64,000 bases of DNA from Streptomyces sp. YIM 130001 (GTDB taxonomy: Bacteria > Actinomycetota > Actinomycetes > Streptomycetales > Streptomycetaceae), in the NCBI RefSeq assembly GCF_003574445.1, contig NZ_KZ984548.1, forward strand, positions 157,091 through 221,090. The letters are read 5' to 3'. Of the stretch, positions 33,353 to 42,997 are shown in pieces. Position numbers and translations under genes: made by a program. Every line of letters starts with the position of its first letter. Position 1 is the first letter of the stretch. The notes beneath the pieces were generated by a model that was given only the letters and a program-made list of their open reading frames with translations, had not been told where the DNA came from and made no database searches.

Positions 33353-35476
33353 ATGGCTACCACTTCGCTTGACCTGGCCAAGGTCCGCAACATCGGGATC
33401 ATGGCCCACATCGACGCGGGCAAGACGACGACCACCGAGCGGATCCTGTTCTACACCGGTGTCTCGTACAAGATCGGTGAGGTCCACGACGGCGCTGCCA
33501 CGATGGACTGGATGGAGCAGGAGCAGGAGCGTGGCATCACGATCACGTCCGCTGCCACCACCTGCCACTGGCCGCTGGAAGACGTCGACCACACGATCAA
33601 CATCATCGACACCCCGGGACACGTCGACTTCACCGTCGAGGTGGAGCGTTCCCTGCGTGTGCTCGACGGTGCTGTGACCGTGTTCGACGGCGTGGCCGGC
33701 GTCGAGCCCCAGTCCGAGACCGTCTGGCGTCAGGCGGACCGCTACGGCGTTCCGCGTATCTGCTTCGTCAACAAGCTCGACCGGACCGGTGCCGAGTTCC
33801 ACCGCTGCGTCGACATGATCGTGGACCGCCTCGGCGCGACCCCGATCGTCATGCAGATCCCGATCGGTGCGGAGTCCGACTTCAGGGGTGTCGTCGACCT
33901 CGTCACCATGAAGGCGTTCGTCTGGTCCGCAGAGGCCTCCAAGGGCGAGATGTACGACACCGTCGACATCCCGGACACCCACAAGGAAGCCGCCGACGAG
34001 TGGCGCGGCAAGCTCCTCGAGACCGTCGCCGAGAACGACGACGAGATGATGGAGCTGTACCTGGAGGGCGAGGAGCCCACCGTGGAGCAGCTCTACGCGG
34101 CCGTGCGCCGTATCACCATCGCCTCCGGCAAGGTCATCGACGGCACCACTGTCACCCCGGTGTTCTGCGGTACCGCCTTCAAGAACAAGGGCGTTCAGCC
34201 CCTGCTCGACGCGGTCGTGCGTTACCTGCCCTCGCCCCTGGACGTCGAGGCCATCGAGGGCCACGACGTCAAGGACCCCGAGGTCGTCGTGGAGCGCAAG
34301 CCGTCCGAGGACGAGCCGCTCTCCGCGCTCGCCTTCAAGATCGCGAGCGACCCGCACCTGGGCAGGCTCACCTTCATCCGGGTCTACTCGGGTCGCCTGC
34401 TGGCCGGCACTGCGGTGCTGAACCCCATCAAGGGCAAGAAGGAGCGCATCGGCAAGATCTACCGCATGCACGCGAACAAGCGTGAGGAGATCGAGTCGGT
34501 GGGCGCGGGCGACATCGTCGCCGTCATGGGCCTGAAGCAGACGACCACCGGTGAGACGCTCTGCGACGACAAGAAGCCGGTGATCCTGGAGTCCATGGAC
34601 TTCCCGGCGCCGGTCATCGAGGTCGCGATCGAGCCCAAGTCCAAGGGCGACCAGGAGAAGCTGGGTGTCGCCATCCAGCGCCTGGCCGAGGAGGACCCGT
34701 CCTTCCGCGCCAAGACGGACGAGGAGACGGGCCAGACGATCATCGCCGGTATGGGCGAGCTCCACCTGGACGTCTTCGTCGACCGCATGAAGCGCGAGTT
34801 CCGCGTCGAGGCCAATGTCGGCAAGCCGCAGGTCGCGTACCGCGAGACGCTGCGCAAGCCGGTCGAGCGCCTCGACTACACGCACAAGAAGCAGACTGGT
34901 GGTTCCGGCCAGTTCGCCAAGGTGCAGATCGCGGTCGAGCCTCTCGAGGGCGACGGCTACGAGTTCCAGAACAAGGTCACCGGTGGCCGGGTCCCGCGGG
35001 AGTACATCCCGTCCGTGGACGCCGGCTGCCAGGAGGCCATGGAGTTCGGCGTGCTCGCCGGTTACCCGCTCACGGGTGTCCGCGTCACGCTGCTCGACGG
35101 CGCCTACCACGAGGTCGACTCCTCGGAGATGGCGTTCAAGATCGCCGGTTCGATGGCCTTCAAGGAGGCCGCCCGCAAGGCCTCCCCGGCCCTGCTCGAG
35201 CCGATGATGAAGGTCGAGGTGACCACGCCCGAGGACTACATGGGCGACGTCGTCGGCGACATCAACTCCCGTCGCGGTCAGATCCAGTCCATGGAAGACC
35301 GTTCGGGTGCCAAGCTCGTCATCGGCCTCGTGCCGCTGTCGGAGATGTTTGGCTATGTCGGAGACCTCCGCAGCAAGACTTCGGGTCGCGCAAGCTACTC
35401 GATGCAGTTCGACTCCTACGCCGAGGTTCCCAGGAACGTCGCCGAGGAGATCATCGCGAAGGCCAAGGGCGAATAA
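33353..35476 (+). CDS. fusA: Elongation factor G
   Basis: A 707-residue translocation GTPase. The G domain has P-loop [15 protein letters not shown] near residue 19, the switch II motif [15 protein letters not shown] and [10 protein letters not shown]. Domains II-V follow, with [14 protein letters not shown] and a C-terminus of [10 protein letters not shown]. It is co-transcribed with rpsL and rpsG. Confidence 0.98.
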   Translation: MATTSLDLAKVRNIGIMAHIDAGKTTTTERILFYTGVSYKIGEVHDGAATMDWMEQEQERGITITSAATTCHWPLEDVDHTINIIDTPGHVDFTVEVERSLRVLDGAVTVFDGVAGVEPQSETVWRQADRYGVPRICFVNKLDRTGAEFHRCVDMIVDRLGATPIVMQIPIGAESDFRGVVDLVTMKAFVWSAEASKGEMYDTVDIPDTHKEAADEWRGKLLETVAENDDEMMELYLEGEEPTVEQLYAAVRRITIASGKVIDGTTVTPVFCGTAFKNKGVQPLLDAVVRYLPSPLDVEAIEGHDVKDPEVVVERKPSEDEPLSALAFKIASDPHLGRLTFIRVYSGRLLAGTAVLNPIKGKKERIGKIYRMHANKREEIESVGAGDIVAVMGLKQTTTGETLCDDKKPVILESMDFPAPVIEVAIEPKSKGDQEKLGVAIQRLAEEDPSFRAKTDEETGQTIIAGMGELHLDVFVDRMKREFRVEANVGKPQVAYRETLRKPVERLDYTHKKQTGGSGQFAKVQIAVEPLEGDGYEFQNKVTGGRVPREYIPSVDAGCQEAMEFGVLAGYPLTGVRVTLLDGAYHEVDSSEMAFKIAGSMAFKEAARKASPALLEPMMKVEVTTPEDYMGDVVGDINSRRGQIQSMEDRSGAKLVIGLVPLSEMFGYVGDLRSKTSGRASYSMQFDSYAEVPRNVAEEIIAKAKGE

Positions 35477-35506
35477 CTCAACCGAGTTGACGCTTTAGGC
35501 TTGTCA

Positions 35507-35562
35507 CCGGAGCCTGCTGGGGCATTCCCTCCCTCATCGGGACGGAATGCCCCGGGCTCCGG
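35507..35562 (+). terminator. Hairpin between fusA and tuf
   Basis: CCGGAGCC...GGGGCATTCC pairs with GGAATGCCCCGGGCTCCGG. It may attenuate read-through from fusA; tuf in streptomycetes also has its own promoter by established work. Confidence 0.7.
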
Positions 35563-35630
35563 GCATCCCAGCAAAGATCACCTGGCGCCGATGAGTAAGG
35601 CGTACAGAACCACTCCACAGGAGGACCCCA

Positions 35631-36824
<1,194 letters not shown>

Positions 36825-36877
36825 TCCCGATTACTTGCTGATCGGGGTGACCCGGTCGCTCTGAATTGAGCGCTACG

Positions 36878-36912
36878 CAGGGCCCGTACGACATTCCGTC
36901 GTACGGGCCCTG
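36878..36912. terminator. Bidirectional terminator at the left edge of the thiopeptide cluster
   Basis: The 15-bp inverted repeat CAGGGCCCGTACGAC / GTCGTACGGGCCCTG lies between the end of tuf (+) and the end of the minus-strand biosynthetic operon. It insulates the two transcripts. Confidence 0.9.
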
Positions 36913-36943
36913 TGCCGTTCCGTGTCCGGGACGAGCGAGTGGC

Positions 36944-37648
36944 TCAGTCCTGCACGGGATGGGCGTACGTGGCGGCCAGCAGCGGGTGGCGTTGCACGCC
37001 GTCGCCGTGCACCAGGTCGTGTACGGCGGAGGGGATGAACCCGCCGAAGAGAGTGCCGACGAGCCCCCGCGACTGGCACCGCAGATTGAAGTCGTACGCC
37101 GCCATCGACGCCCGTACGGCGCTGATGCGGTAGCCATGGGTACCGGCCCAGCTGTCCGAGCGGTCCAGGTCGGCGTAGAGCGCGACGATGCCCGCTGCGG
37201 TGGCGAACTCCCGCTGCACGCCCAGATCCTCGGCCGGACCCAGCGCCTCGAGCCCCGCGAGCCGGGAGCTCCCTTCCGCGGTCACCCGGTACAGGCCGGG
37301 CGCTTCCGTGCCTTCGCTGCGCAGCGCGAACACGAAACCTTCGAGCGCGCCCGCCTCGGTGTCGAGCCCCCAGTCGTCCCCGTCCCGGACCAGTACCTCG
37401 CGCAACAGCGAGAGAACCGTCTCGGTGCGTACCGGGCGCGTGGCGTACTGCAGGGTGGAGCGGCGCCGCAGGAGGGTGTCCCGCAGGTCGTGGACCGGTC
37501 GGAGACCGTCCTCCTCGGGGGCCGGCTCGACGGGCACGGCTGTCGTGAACGGGACAGGGTGCCGCTCGGTGGCCAAGCCGTCCGAGGTGCTCGTACGGGT
37601 GGCGAAGCCCTCCAGTACGGCGTTCATGGCTGTCAGGTCGCTCCTCAT
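36944..37648 (-). CDS. Thiopeptide azoline dehydrogenase, small nitroreductase-fold subunit
   Basis: A 234-residue SagB/McbC-type FMN oxidoreductase domain. The core begins near residue 50 (LRDTLLRRRSTLQYATRPV, the flavin-binding R.S.R.Y-like helix). It continues through GLYRVTAEGSS and ends with the nitroreductase helix SMAAYDFNLRCQSRGLVGTLFGGF. Expected role: oxidation of thiazoline/oxazoline rings to azoles together with the dehydrogenase half of the upstream 543-aa protein. I place the start at ATG 37648, which overlaps the upstream stop as ATGA; the long open frame further upstream is a shadow. Last gene of the minus-strand operon. Confidence 0.82.
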   Translation of the reverse strand: MRSDLTAMNAVLEGFATRTSTSDGLATERHPVPFTTAVPVEPAPEEDGLRPVHDLRDTLLRRRSTLQYATRPVRTETVLSLLREVLVRDGDDWGLDTEAGALEGFVFALRSEGTEAPGLYRVTAEGSSRLAGLEALGPAEDLGVQREFATAAGIVALYADLDRSDSWAGTHGYRISAVRASMAAYDFNLRCQSRGLVGTLFGGFIPSAVHDLVHGDGVQRHPLLAATYAHPVQD

Positions 37649-39276
37649 GCCGTGCCTCCCAGGGACGCGACCGCGGCGATCGGTTCGTCGGCCGGTGAGA
37701 TGCCGAGCATGGCGGACAGTGCCTCGTCGTCCCAGTCGGTGTGGGGCGCGAAGGCCACGCCGAGGTGGCCGGTGACCTCGCGGGCCGTGGTCAGACTGCA
37801 GCCTGCGTCGAGGAAGACGAGGCGGAGGCCGAAGGTGCCGTACTTCGTCATGATCTTCCTGAGGTCCCCGGTGATGACGATGTCGCACGGTGCGTTTCCG
37901 GAGGGCACTTCTCCGGAGACCAGCGCGAGGGAGTGGTCGGCCTGGGCGTAGGCGTAGACGCCCGGCGGCAGCACCTGCCCGTCGCGCACCACGACGTACG
38001 CCGTGGTGCATCCGATGTTCCCGGCCGCGGCGGTCCAGCGCTTGACGTTCGACGGAGTGGTCCGGTCGTCCCTGATGCCGAAGGCCGTCTTCAGCACGAG
38101 TCCCAGGGTGTCCAGGGTGAGCGGGACGTCGCCGCCGGACCCGGAGGTCCGTGCGGCCGACCGTCCGGGGCCTGCGAGTCGGCCGACGTCGGGCTCGGGG
38201 AGCGGTGTGTGGGTCCGGCTCGGCCAGTCCTTGAACTGCGACTGCAGACGGAGGTTCCCGGAGTGGTAGTGCGCCTGGTGGTCCCTGGGCGAGAGGAACG
38301 TGCGCGGTGGGATCGCCACCGAGGCCTCGTAGACGGCCCCGGCCGGCGGCTCCGGCGCGACGGGGCCCCGTGCGGCGGAGCACCGCGGGCACCCGGGGCG
38401 GACGGCCGCCGGGCGGTAGGTGGTGCTGAGCGTCGCGGCATCGATCACGACGGAGTCGATCGGCAGCTGGGTGATCGTGGTCCGGGTGAGCAGGGCCGCG
38501 ATGTGGTGCGAGGCCAGGCCGACGACCAGGTCGTCCAGTCGGCCGGGGTGCTCACCGGGCGGGCCCGGCTCGCCGTGGCGGCCGCAGCCGAGGCAGGGCG
38601 TGATCGCGGGGTCCACGTACGGGCCGATGACGACGGTCGTGGCGTCCGCGCGGATACGCAGGAGCGGCTGCCCGCTCTCTCGGCAGCGCTGCTCGACGTC
38701 TGCGAGCTGCGGTGCCGACGCTGCCGTCTCGAAGAACACCGTGAGCTCGTCCGACGCACCGCCCGGGTCCCGGTCCGTCCGAAAGACTCCGTCGAGGATG
38801 CGACGGGCCGAGCTGACGAGCTCGCGGTCGCCCTCCAGGCGCACCGCGCGCCGGTCGAGCCGTGTGACGGCGTCCGCCCAGGAGGCGTTCGCCCCCGTGG
38901 AGTTGCCCAGCCGGGAGAGCAGCACGGCCCACTCCGCGGCGACCTTCGGCTCTTCTCCGCCGGGCGCCTCCTCGATGGCTCCCGCGGTCCGGAGCAGGGC
39001 CAGGCACTTGTAGACAGCGGCCTCGTCCATCCCCAGCTCGAGTGCCAGTTCCGCGTGGCCGCGGGTGCCGTCGCAGGCCTCGGTCAAGGGCACCAGCCCC
39101 TCGCGCGCGAACGCGCCGGAGAAGGCCTGCTTACGGTCCGCTCCGTCGAGGACGACGGCGTCACCCGCCCTGCGCAGGCGTACGCCACGTCGGAGTACGG
39201 GCCGGACGGGGACCGTGAGTTGCATGTCCGTACGTGCCGCACGGCCGATCTGCTCTGCCTTCATCTCCGCAGCCAT
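37645..39276 (-). CDS. RRE/ThiF-like protein fused to an azoline dehydrogenase
   Basis: A 543-residue two-part protein. Residues about 25-105 look like a RiPP recognition element-type winged helix (VRLRRAGDAVVLDGADRKQ, then LELGMDEAAVYKCLALLRTAGAIEE), and residues 110-310 resemble an ocin-ThiF/TOMM cyclodehydratase C-domain with a tetracysteine zinc site (C228xxC231 and C296xxC299). Residues about 315-543 are an SagB-type nitroreductase domain (LTLDTLGLVLKTAFGIRD, then PGVYAYAQADHSLAL and LRLVFLDAGCS). Inference: it recruits the leader peptide and carries one half of the azoline dehydrogenase. It overlaps the next gene by 4 nt and follows the ThiF-like gene by 16 nt. Confidence 0.8.
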   Translation of the reverse strand: MAAEMKAEQIGRAARTDMQLTVPVRPVLRRGVRLRRAGDAVVLDGADRKQAFSGAFAREGLVPLTEACDGTRGHAELALELGMDEAAVYKCLALLRTAGAIEEAPGGEEPKVAAEWAVLLSRLGNSTGANASWADAVTRLDRRAVRLEGDRELVSSARRILDGVFRTDRDPGGASDELTVFFETAASAPQLADVEQRCRESGQPLLRIRADATTVVIGPYVDPAITPCLGCGRHGEPGPPGEHPGRLDDLVVGLASHHIAALLTRTTITQLPIDSVVIDAATLSTTYRPAAVRPGCPRCSAARGPVAPEPPAGAVYEASVAIPPRTFLSPRDHQAHYHSGNLRLQSQFKDWPSRTHTPLPEPDVGRLAGPGRSAARTSGSGGDVPLTLDTLGLVLKTAFGIRDDRTTPSNVKRWTAAAGNIGCTTAYVVVRDGQVLPPGVYAYAQADHSLALVSGEVPSGNAPCDIVITGDLRKIMTKYGTFGLRLVFLDAGCSLTTAREVTGHLGVAFAPHTDWDDEALSAMLGISPADEPIAAVASLGGTA

Positions 39277-39292
39277 GACACCGATCCCCTCT

Positions 39293-39931
39293 TCACCGCG
39301 CCAGTTCCGGGAACGGCACGGCTCCTGTCGTGCGTTCCCGTGCGAATCGACCGCCGCACCGCGGACACCGGTTCACCGATACGGTCGGCGCTGCCGACAC
39401 CGCGCCCGAGACGAGGTCGAAGGTGCGGACGGTGCCCCCGATTCCGGTGACACCGTCGGTGATCTCGGTGAGAGCCAGTTCGAGGAGGCCGGAGGCGACG
39501 GCCACATGGTGCGGCCCGAATCCCTCGGGCAGCCCGTCCACGGCCGCGTCCATGTCGTACGGAAGCGCCGAACCCGCGTGCTGTGCGGCGCGCTTGCGGT
39601 GGCAGGCGTAGCACGCCGTGCGTCCGGGTACCGCCACCGGACCGCAGACGATCCGGGTCGGCAGCAGCTGGACTCCCAGGGACGCGGTGCCGCGTTCCGC
39701 GCAGATCCGGTCGATCTCGTCGCGCATCTCGTGGGCTCCGCCGGAGTGCACGGGGACGACGACATCCTCGGGCCCCGCCGCTCCGTCCCGGAAGTCTCCG
39801 TAGGACGCGCACCGACGTGCGGGGACGCCCCGGTGCTCGACGAGGCTTCTTCCGAACGCGTCGCCGATGAGATAGAGACACTGCGGACGCGGATTGTGCG
39901 GCATGGTGCGCGGCTCCTTCTGCTCGCTCAT
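39293..39931 (-). CDS. ThiF-like cyclodehydratase partner (TOMM C-protein-like)
   Basis: A 212-residue protein matching the C-terminal part of TOMM precursor leader-binding/ThiF-like proteins. It has a Rossmann-like N-half (YLIGDAFGRSLVEHRG, VVPVHSGGAHEMRDEIDRIC) and two CxxC pairs (C107xxC110, C189xxC192) forming a likely zinc site. It has no clear ATP-binding motif of its own. In this family such proteins hold the leader and activate YcaO. Start ATG 39931 overlaps the YcaO stop as ATGA, so the two are translationally coupled and probably form the cyclodehydratase complex. Confidence 0.78.
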   Translation of the reverse strand: MSEQKEPRTMPHNPRPQCLYLIGDAFGRSLVEHRGVPARRCASYGDFRDGAAGPEDVVVPVHSGGAHEMRDEIDRICAERGTASLGVQLLPTRIVCGPVAVPGRTACYACHRKRAAQHAGSALPYDMDAAVDGLPEGFGPHHVAVASGLLELALTEITDGVTGIGGTVRTFDLVSGAVSAAPTVSVNRCPRCGGRFARERTTGAVPFPELAR

Positions 39932-41274
39932 GCGAACGGCTGTATCTCGGGGTTGATCGCGTCCTCGGGGTGGCTCGGGTGGCCCATCGCGCGAGGTGCT
40001 TCGTACAGGCGCGGCGTGCCCAGGTACCGCTCGCCGTGCACGAACGACACGGGCATGGCCTCCGGCACCAGGACCTTGACGGCGCGCATGCCCACCTGGC
40101 GCGCTTCGTCCGTGGTGATGTCGGCGACGAGGACCTCTGCGCCCCGCGCGGCGAGCCGGGCGACCGCGGTGTCGAGCGGGTCGGCTCCCGCCGGCAGGCC
40201 CTGCATGTCCTGCAGACCGTACGTAGGCCTCTCGCCGTCCAACAGGAACCCGAACACTCCGCGACGTTCGCGGGCCGCGCTGTGCACGGCGCCTCCGACC
40301 ACGCTCACCTTGGACGGGTCAGGTTCACGCCCCGCGTACGCGGAGACGTAGCCGTGCAACGCCACGCGCAGCGAGGACAGTTCGCGGTAGATCTTGCCCA
40401 GGGCCCGCTCGGGGTCGATATCGCAGGTGGCCGCCACGACCTGCGCGAGCGTGGGATCGGCGTCGGCGAGCTGCACGCCGTAGATCACCGGGATGCCGAG
40501 GTCCGTCGTGGCGTCGAACAACCTCACCCGCAGGTCCGTCGAGGTGCCGATCCTGTGGTACTCCCGGGTGCCGGGGCCGAGCCGTGCGGGGTCCACCCGG
40601 AGCTCGGGCAGTCGCAGTCGCTGGAGCCAGACCAGGGCGATGGCGTCCCGCTCCACCACCTCCTGCAGTCCACCGAGCACGGCGGTGCGTACGTCGGAGT
40701 GGACGGCTGCTCCGGTGGAGATCCCGCGGGTGAACTCCTCGGACGTCGACCGGTAGGGCATGTGCAGGTACACGGAGATGGCGGGCACCAGCACGGGCAG
40801 CCGACGGGTCAGCGACCAGGCTCGTACCCAGCGGATCGGCACGGCGGGGTCGTACTCGGACATGCCGCAGTCGTCATGTGCCATTTCGGCCGGTGAGCAC
40901 CGGGGCCACCGCGACGGCGACACGTGGTCCTCGGTGAGGTCCCGCTCGGCGGCGAAGACCATCTCCTCTTCGTCCCAGGCGCAGGTGGAGTAGCGCTCGA
41001 GGCCCTCCGCGACGGAGATCAGCCGTGCGCGTTCCGATGTGAGGCCGGTGCCGGCGCCGTCCGAGTTGCCCGTGTCCTCGTCGTCGGACCACGTACTGAG
41101 TTGGGTCAGGGCATGGGAGGGGACACCGAGGTGTGCCATGTGGACGGCGAAGTCGGGTTCGCCCTCGCGTACCGGCAGTGCCCGGGTGTGGGAGACCAGG
41201 CCGTAGGGCGAGACGAGCTTGTCGAGTGCGCGCAGCTCGGCCGATATGTGCTCCTGGTAGCTGTCCCTGTGCAT
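39928..41274 (-). CDS. YcaO-domain cyclodehydratase
   Basis: A 448-residue YcaO enzyme that uses ATP to cyclise Cys, Ser and Thr of the precursor to azolines. Conserved stations: LTSERARLISVAEGLERYS near residues 79-97 (the glutamate-rich ATP/Mg site), GAAVHSDVRTAVLGGLQEVVERDA near residue 190 (second ATP-site segment) and AVKVLVPEAMPVSFVHG near 410. It ends INPEIQPFA without the PxPxP tail seen in some family members. The start at 41274 follows GGAAGAAG. It should work with the ThiF-like protein encoded immediately downstream. Confidence 0.9.
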   Translation of the reverse strand: MHRDSYQEHISAELRALDKLVSPYGLVSHTRALPVREGEPDFAVHMAHLGVPSHALTQLSTWSDDEDTGNSDGAGTGLTSERARLISVAEGLERYSTCAWDEEEMVFAAERDLTEDHVSPSRWPRCSPAEMAHDDCGMSEYDPAVPIRWVRAWSLTRRLPVLVPAISVYLHMPYRSTSEEFTRGISTGAAVHSDVRTAVLGGLQEVVERDAIALVWLQRLRLPELRVDPARLGPGTREYHRIGTSTDLRVRLFDATTDLGIPVIYGVQLADADPTLAQVVAATCDIDPERALGKIYRELSSLRVALHGYVSAYAGREPDPSKVSVVGGAVHSAARERRGVFGFLLDGERPTYGLQDMQGLPAGADPLDTAVARLAARGAEVLVADITTDEARQVGMRAVKVLVPEAMPVSFVHGERYLGTPRLYEAPRAMGHPSHPEDAINPEIQPFA

Positions 41275-41375
41275 GCTCTTCTTCCTGCCGGTCGTGTGGC
41301 TCCGACGCCGGTGTGCGGGACCGGGGCGCGCTCGTCGGTGGGTGGGGTCGCGGGGCGGTCGTCACCGGACCGTCG

Positions 41376-42449
41376 TCAGGGTGTCGTGCTGTGCGCCGCC
41401 GTGATGGCCTTGGCGAGGGCGTCGAGGTCGTCCCTGAGGTCCGTCATCGACTTCCCGCAGGCCTCTTCGTTGGCGCGGGCGAGGACGTAACAGAAGACGT
41501 ATCTTTCGGCCAGACTGAAACCGAGTGAGTACAGGCAGCTGTACATCAGGCTGGTGAGCAGTCGGAACGCCATGAAGTCGGGGTCGCGCTGTATCAAGTG
41601 CTCGGTCTCGGGGATGGGTGGTATATGGAATCGCGTGGGTGCGACCGGGCCACCTTGCTTGCGTTCCAGGTCTTCGAGGGTTTGGCCGGAATTGACCAGG
41701 GCGCCCGACGCGAAATCATCGGCCAGTTGGCGTGATTCCGACGTGGCGAGTTCGGTCCACTGTTCGAGGAGTGGGTCCGGCATCGGTGCGGTGTCCGGAC
41801 CGCCGCACTGTTCGATGAATTCACGGACCGTCGGCCCTACCTGTTCGTAGAAGCGGGAGCAGGCGGCCTCGAAGGAATCCGGGTCCTTCGTACGCAGGTA
41901 TACGGCCTCGTAATGCGAGCGATAGCTGAGCAGGCGCAGCGGAAGCAGATCCCGAAATTCATAGCGTTCGATTTCCCGCTGCGGAGATCCGAGGAGCGTC
42001 GCTCTGCTGTGCGCGGCCATCAGGCGCAGTACGTCCAAGGTGGAGGCGAGGGGATCCTTGGCCTGTTCGGAACGGTTCAGGTGCGCGACGAGGATGGGGG
42101 CGGCCTTCTGGAAGAGCCGTCGGGAGGAATCGGAGAATCCCCTTCCGCTGAATCCGGCGTTCCAGAGAGGGGAGGGCGTGTTCTCCGCGGGCGTCGCCGC
42201 CGCCTCTGCCGTGCATCCATGCTCCCGTGCCAATCTCTGCAGGTCAGCGATGGTGTGGTCAGGTTCGGCCGTCCCGTCGATGCTGATGTGCAGGACGTCT
42301 GCCGAGGTGCGCGCGTCCCAGGTGCGGACGAAGTAATAGGGGCCGTGGCCGGCGGTACGTGACCGACTGAACAGCGCGCGGATGAGCGGCACGCAGGTTT
42401 CTTTGAAATTCGAACCATTGGCCTGCGTGATAGTGGCAAACACGTGCAC
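41376..42449 (-). CDS. Pyridine synthase (thiopeptide macrocyclase, TbtD/TclM-like)
   Basis: A 357-residue protein with a GTG start (HVFATITQANGSNFKETCV). Composition and order match thiopeptide pyridine synthases: an N-terminal LanB-C-like fold (CVPLIRALFSRSR..YYFVRTWD), a Ser/Thr-rich middle (PLWNAGFSGRGFSDSSRRLF) and a helical C-terminal region ending ARANEEACGKSMTDLRDDLDALAKA. These enzymes join two dehydroalanines by a formal [4+2] cycloaddition, eliminate the leader as a carboxamide and form the central pyridine. First gene of the minus-strand operon, divergent from the precursor gene. Confidence 0.85.
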   Translation of the reverse strand: MHVFATITQANGSNFKETCVPLIRALFSRSRTAGHGPYYFVRTWDARTSADVLHISIDGTAEPDHTIADLQRLAREHGCTAEAAATPAENTPSPLWNAGFSGRGFSDSSRRLFQKAAPILVAHLNRSEQAKDPLASTLDVLRLMAAHSRATLLGSPQREIERYEFRDLLPLRLLSYRSHYEAVYLRTKDPDSFEAACSRFYEQVGPTVREFIEQCGGPDTAPMPDPLLEQWTELATSESRQLADDFASGALVNSGQTLEDLERKQGGPVAPTRFHIPPIPETEHLIQRDPDFMAFRLLTSLMYSCLYSLGFSLAERYVFCYVLARANEEACGKSMTDLRDDLDALAKAITAAHSTTP

Positions 42450-42481
42450 GAATAAGCCCCCGGATTTAGCCGTTCCCCTTG

Positions 42482-42514
42482 ATGGGTCGTCATGTGTTCT
42501 CGCGTGCGACCCAT
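42482..42514. repeat. Inverted repeat upstream of the pyridine synthase gene
   Basis: ATGGGTCG (42482-42489) and CGACCCAT (42507-42514) form 8-bp arms with a 17-nt spacer, 33 nt upstream of the pyridine synthase start. It could be an operator or part of that gene's 5' leader. Confidence 0.55.
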
Positions 42515-42548
42515 TGCTCCCATGCCCAACGAGTGGGGCCGATTATGC

Positions 42549-42564
42549 TGTGACCATCGTCACA
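42549..42564. promoter_or_regulatory. CRP/FNR-type palindrome in the divergent thiopeptide promoter
   Basis: TGTGA-CCATCG-TCACA is an exact match to the consensus of the CRP family. It lies 72 nt before the precursor start codon and 100 nt before the divergent pyridine synthase start. Crp affects antibiotic production in S. coelicolor by published work; binding here is inferred. Confidence 0.6.
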
Positions 42565-42636
42565 CCGGACCCTCTTGCGTGATGATCGGTTGGCTCACTA
42601 ACTTCGAAATCACATTGATGAAAGGGGGTGTAATCA

Positions 42637-42777
42637 ATGGAGCAGCAGATCGAGCTCGACGTTATCGAGATTTCGGACCTTATCGAGGGTGCTGGTGAGA
42701 ATGACGACGTGGCGCAGGTGATGGCCTCGTCCTGTACCACCAGCAGCGTTTCGACGAGTTCCTCGTCCTCGTCCTGA
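42637..42777 (+). CDS. Thiopeptide precursor peptide
   Basis: A 46-codon gene with a strong AAAGGGGG ribosome-binding site 8 nt before ATG. Residues 1-31 are an acidic leader (MEQQIELDVIEISDLIEG, then AGENDDVAQVMAS) with the IEISDLIE-type motif that recognition elements bind. Residues 32-46 are the core SCTTSSVSTSSSSSS, ending the protein. The VMA-S/SC junction is typical of thiopeptide precursors. Predictions: Cys33 to thiazole, Ser/Thr to oxazoles, methyloxazoles, Dha or Dhb, Val38 hydroxylated by the P450, and Ser32 joined to Ser44 to make a 35-membered ring. By recall the core equals geninthiocin and differs from berninamycin at the fifth position (Ser for Thr). Confidence 0.93.
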   Translation: MEQQIELDVIEISDLIEGAGENDDVAQVMASSCTTSSVSTSSSSSS

Positions 42778-42801
42778 TTCAAGGACCGAGTAAGCAGCTG
42801 A

Positions 42802-42831
42802 GCCACCGTCGAGGTGCACCTCGACGGTGGC
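42802..42831 (+). terminator. Hairpin between precursor and LanB gene
   Basis: GCCACCGTCGAGGT and its exact complement ACCTCGACGGTGGC pair around a 2-nt loop, 24 nt after the precursor stop, followed by CTTCTGTGA. A partial terminator here would give excess precursor mRNA over enzyme mRNA, as in many RiPP operons. Confidence 0.8.
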
Positions 42832-42997
42832 CTTCTGTGAGTCTGGGGTCATCTATTCGCGCCACCAGGAATTCTGCCGTCCCGCAGTGCATCGGGGCTG
42901 AAATGTGATGCCCGGGAAAAGGCGATTCCCGGTTCAGTACCGCACGGGCGGGGCCGCGGAGGGCGTGGGTCACGCGCGTCGAAATTGGGGGATTCCC

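Noticed and set aside
42725..42777. The serine run at the end of the precursor as a mere low-complexity repeat
   Set aside because: The SC start, the VMAS junction, the ribosome-binding site and the surrounding thiopeptide enzymes make it a real core peptide.
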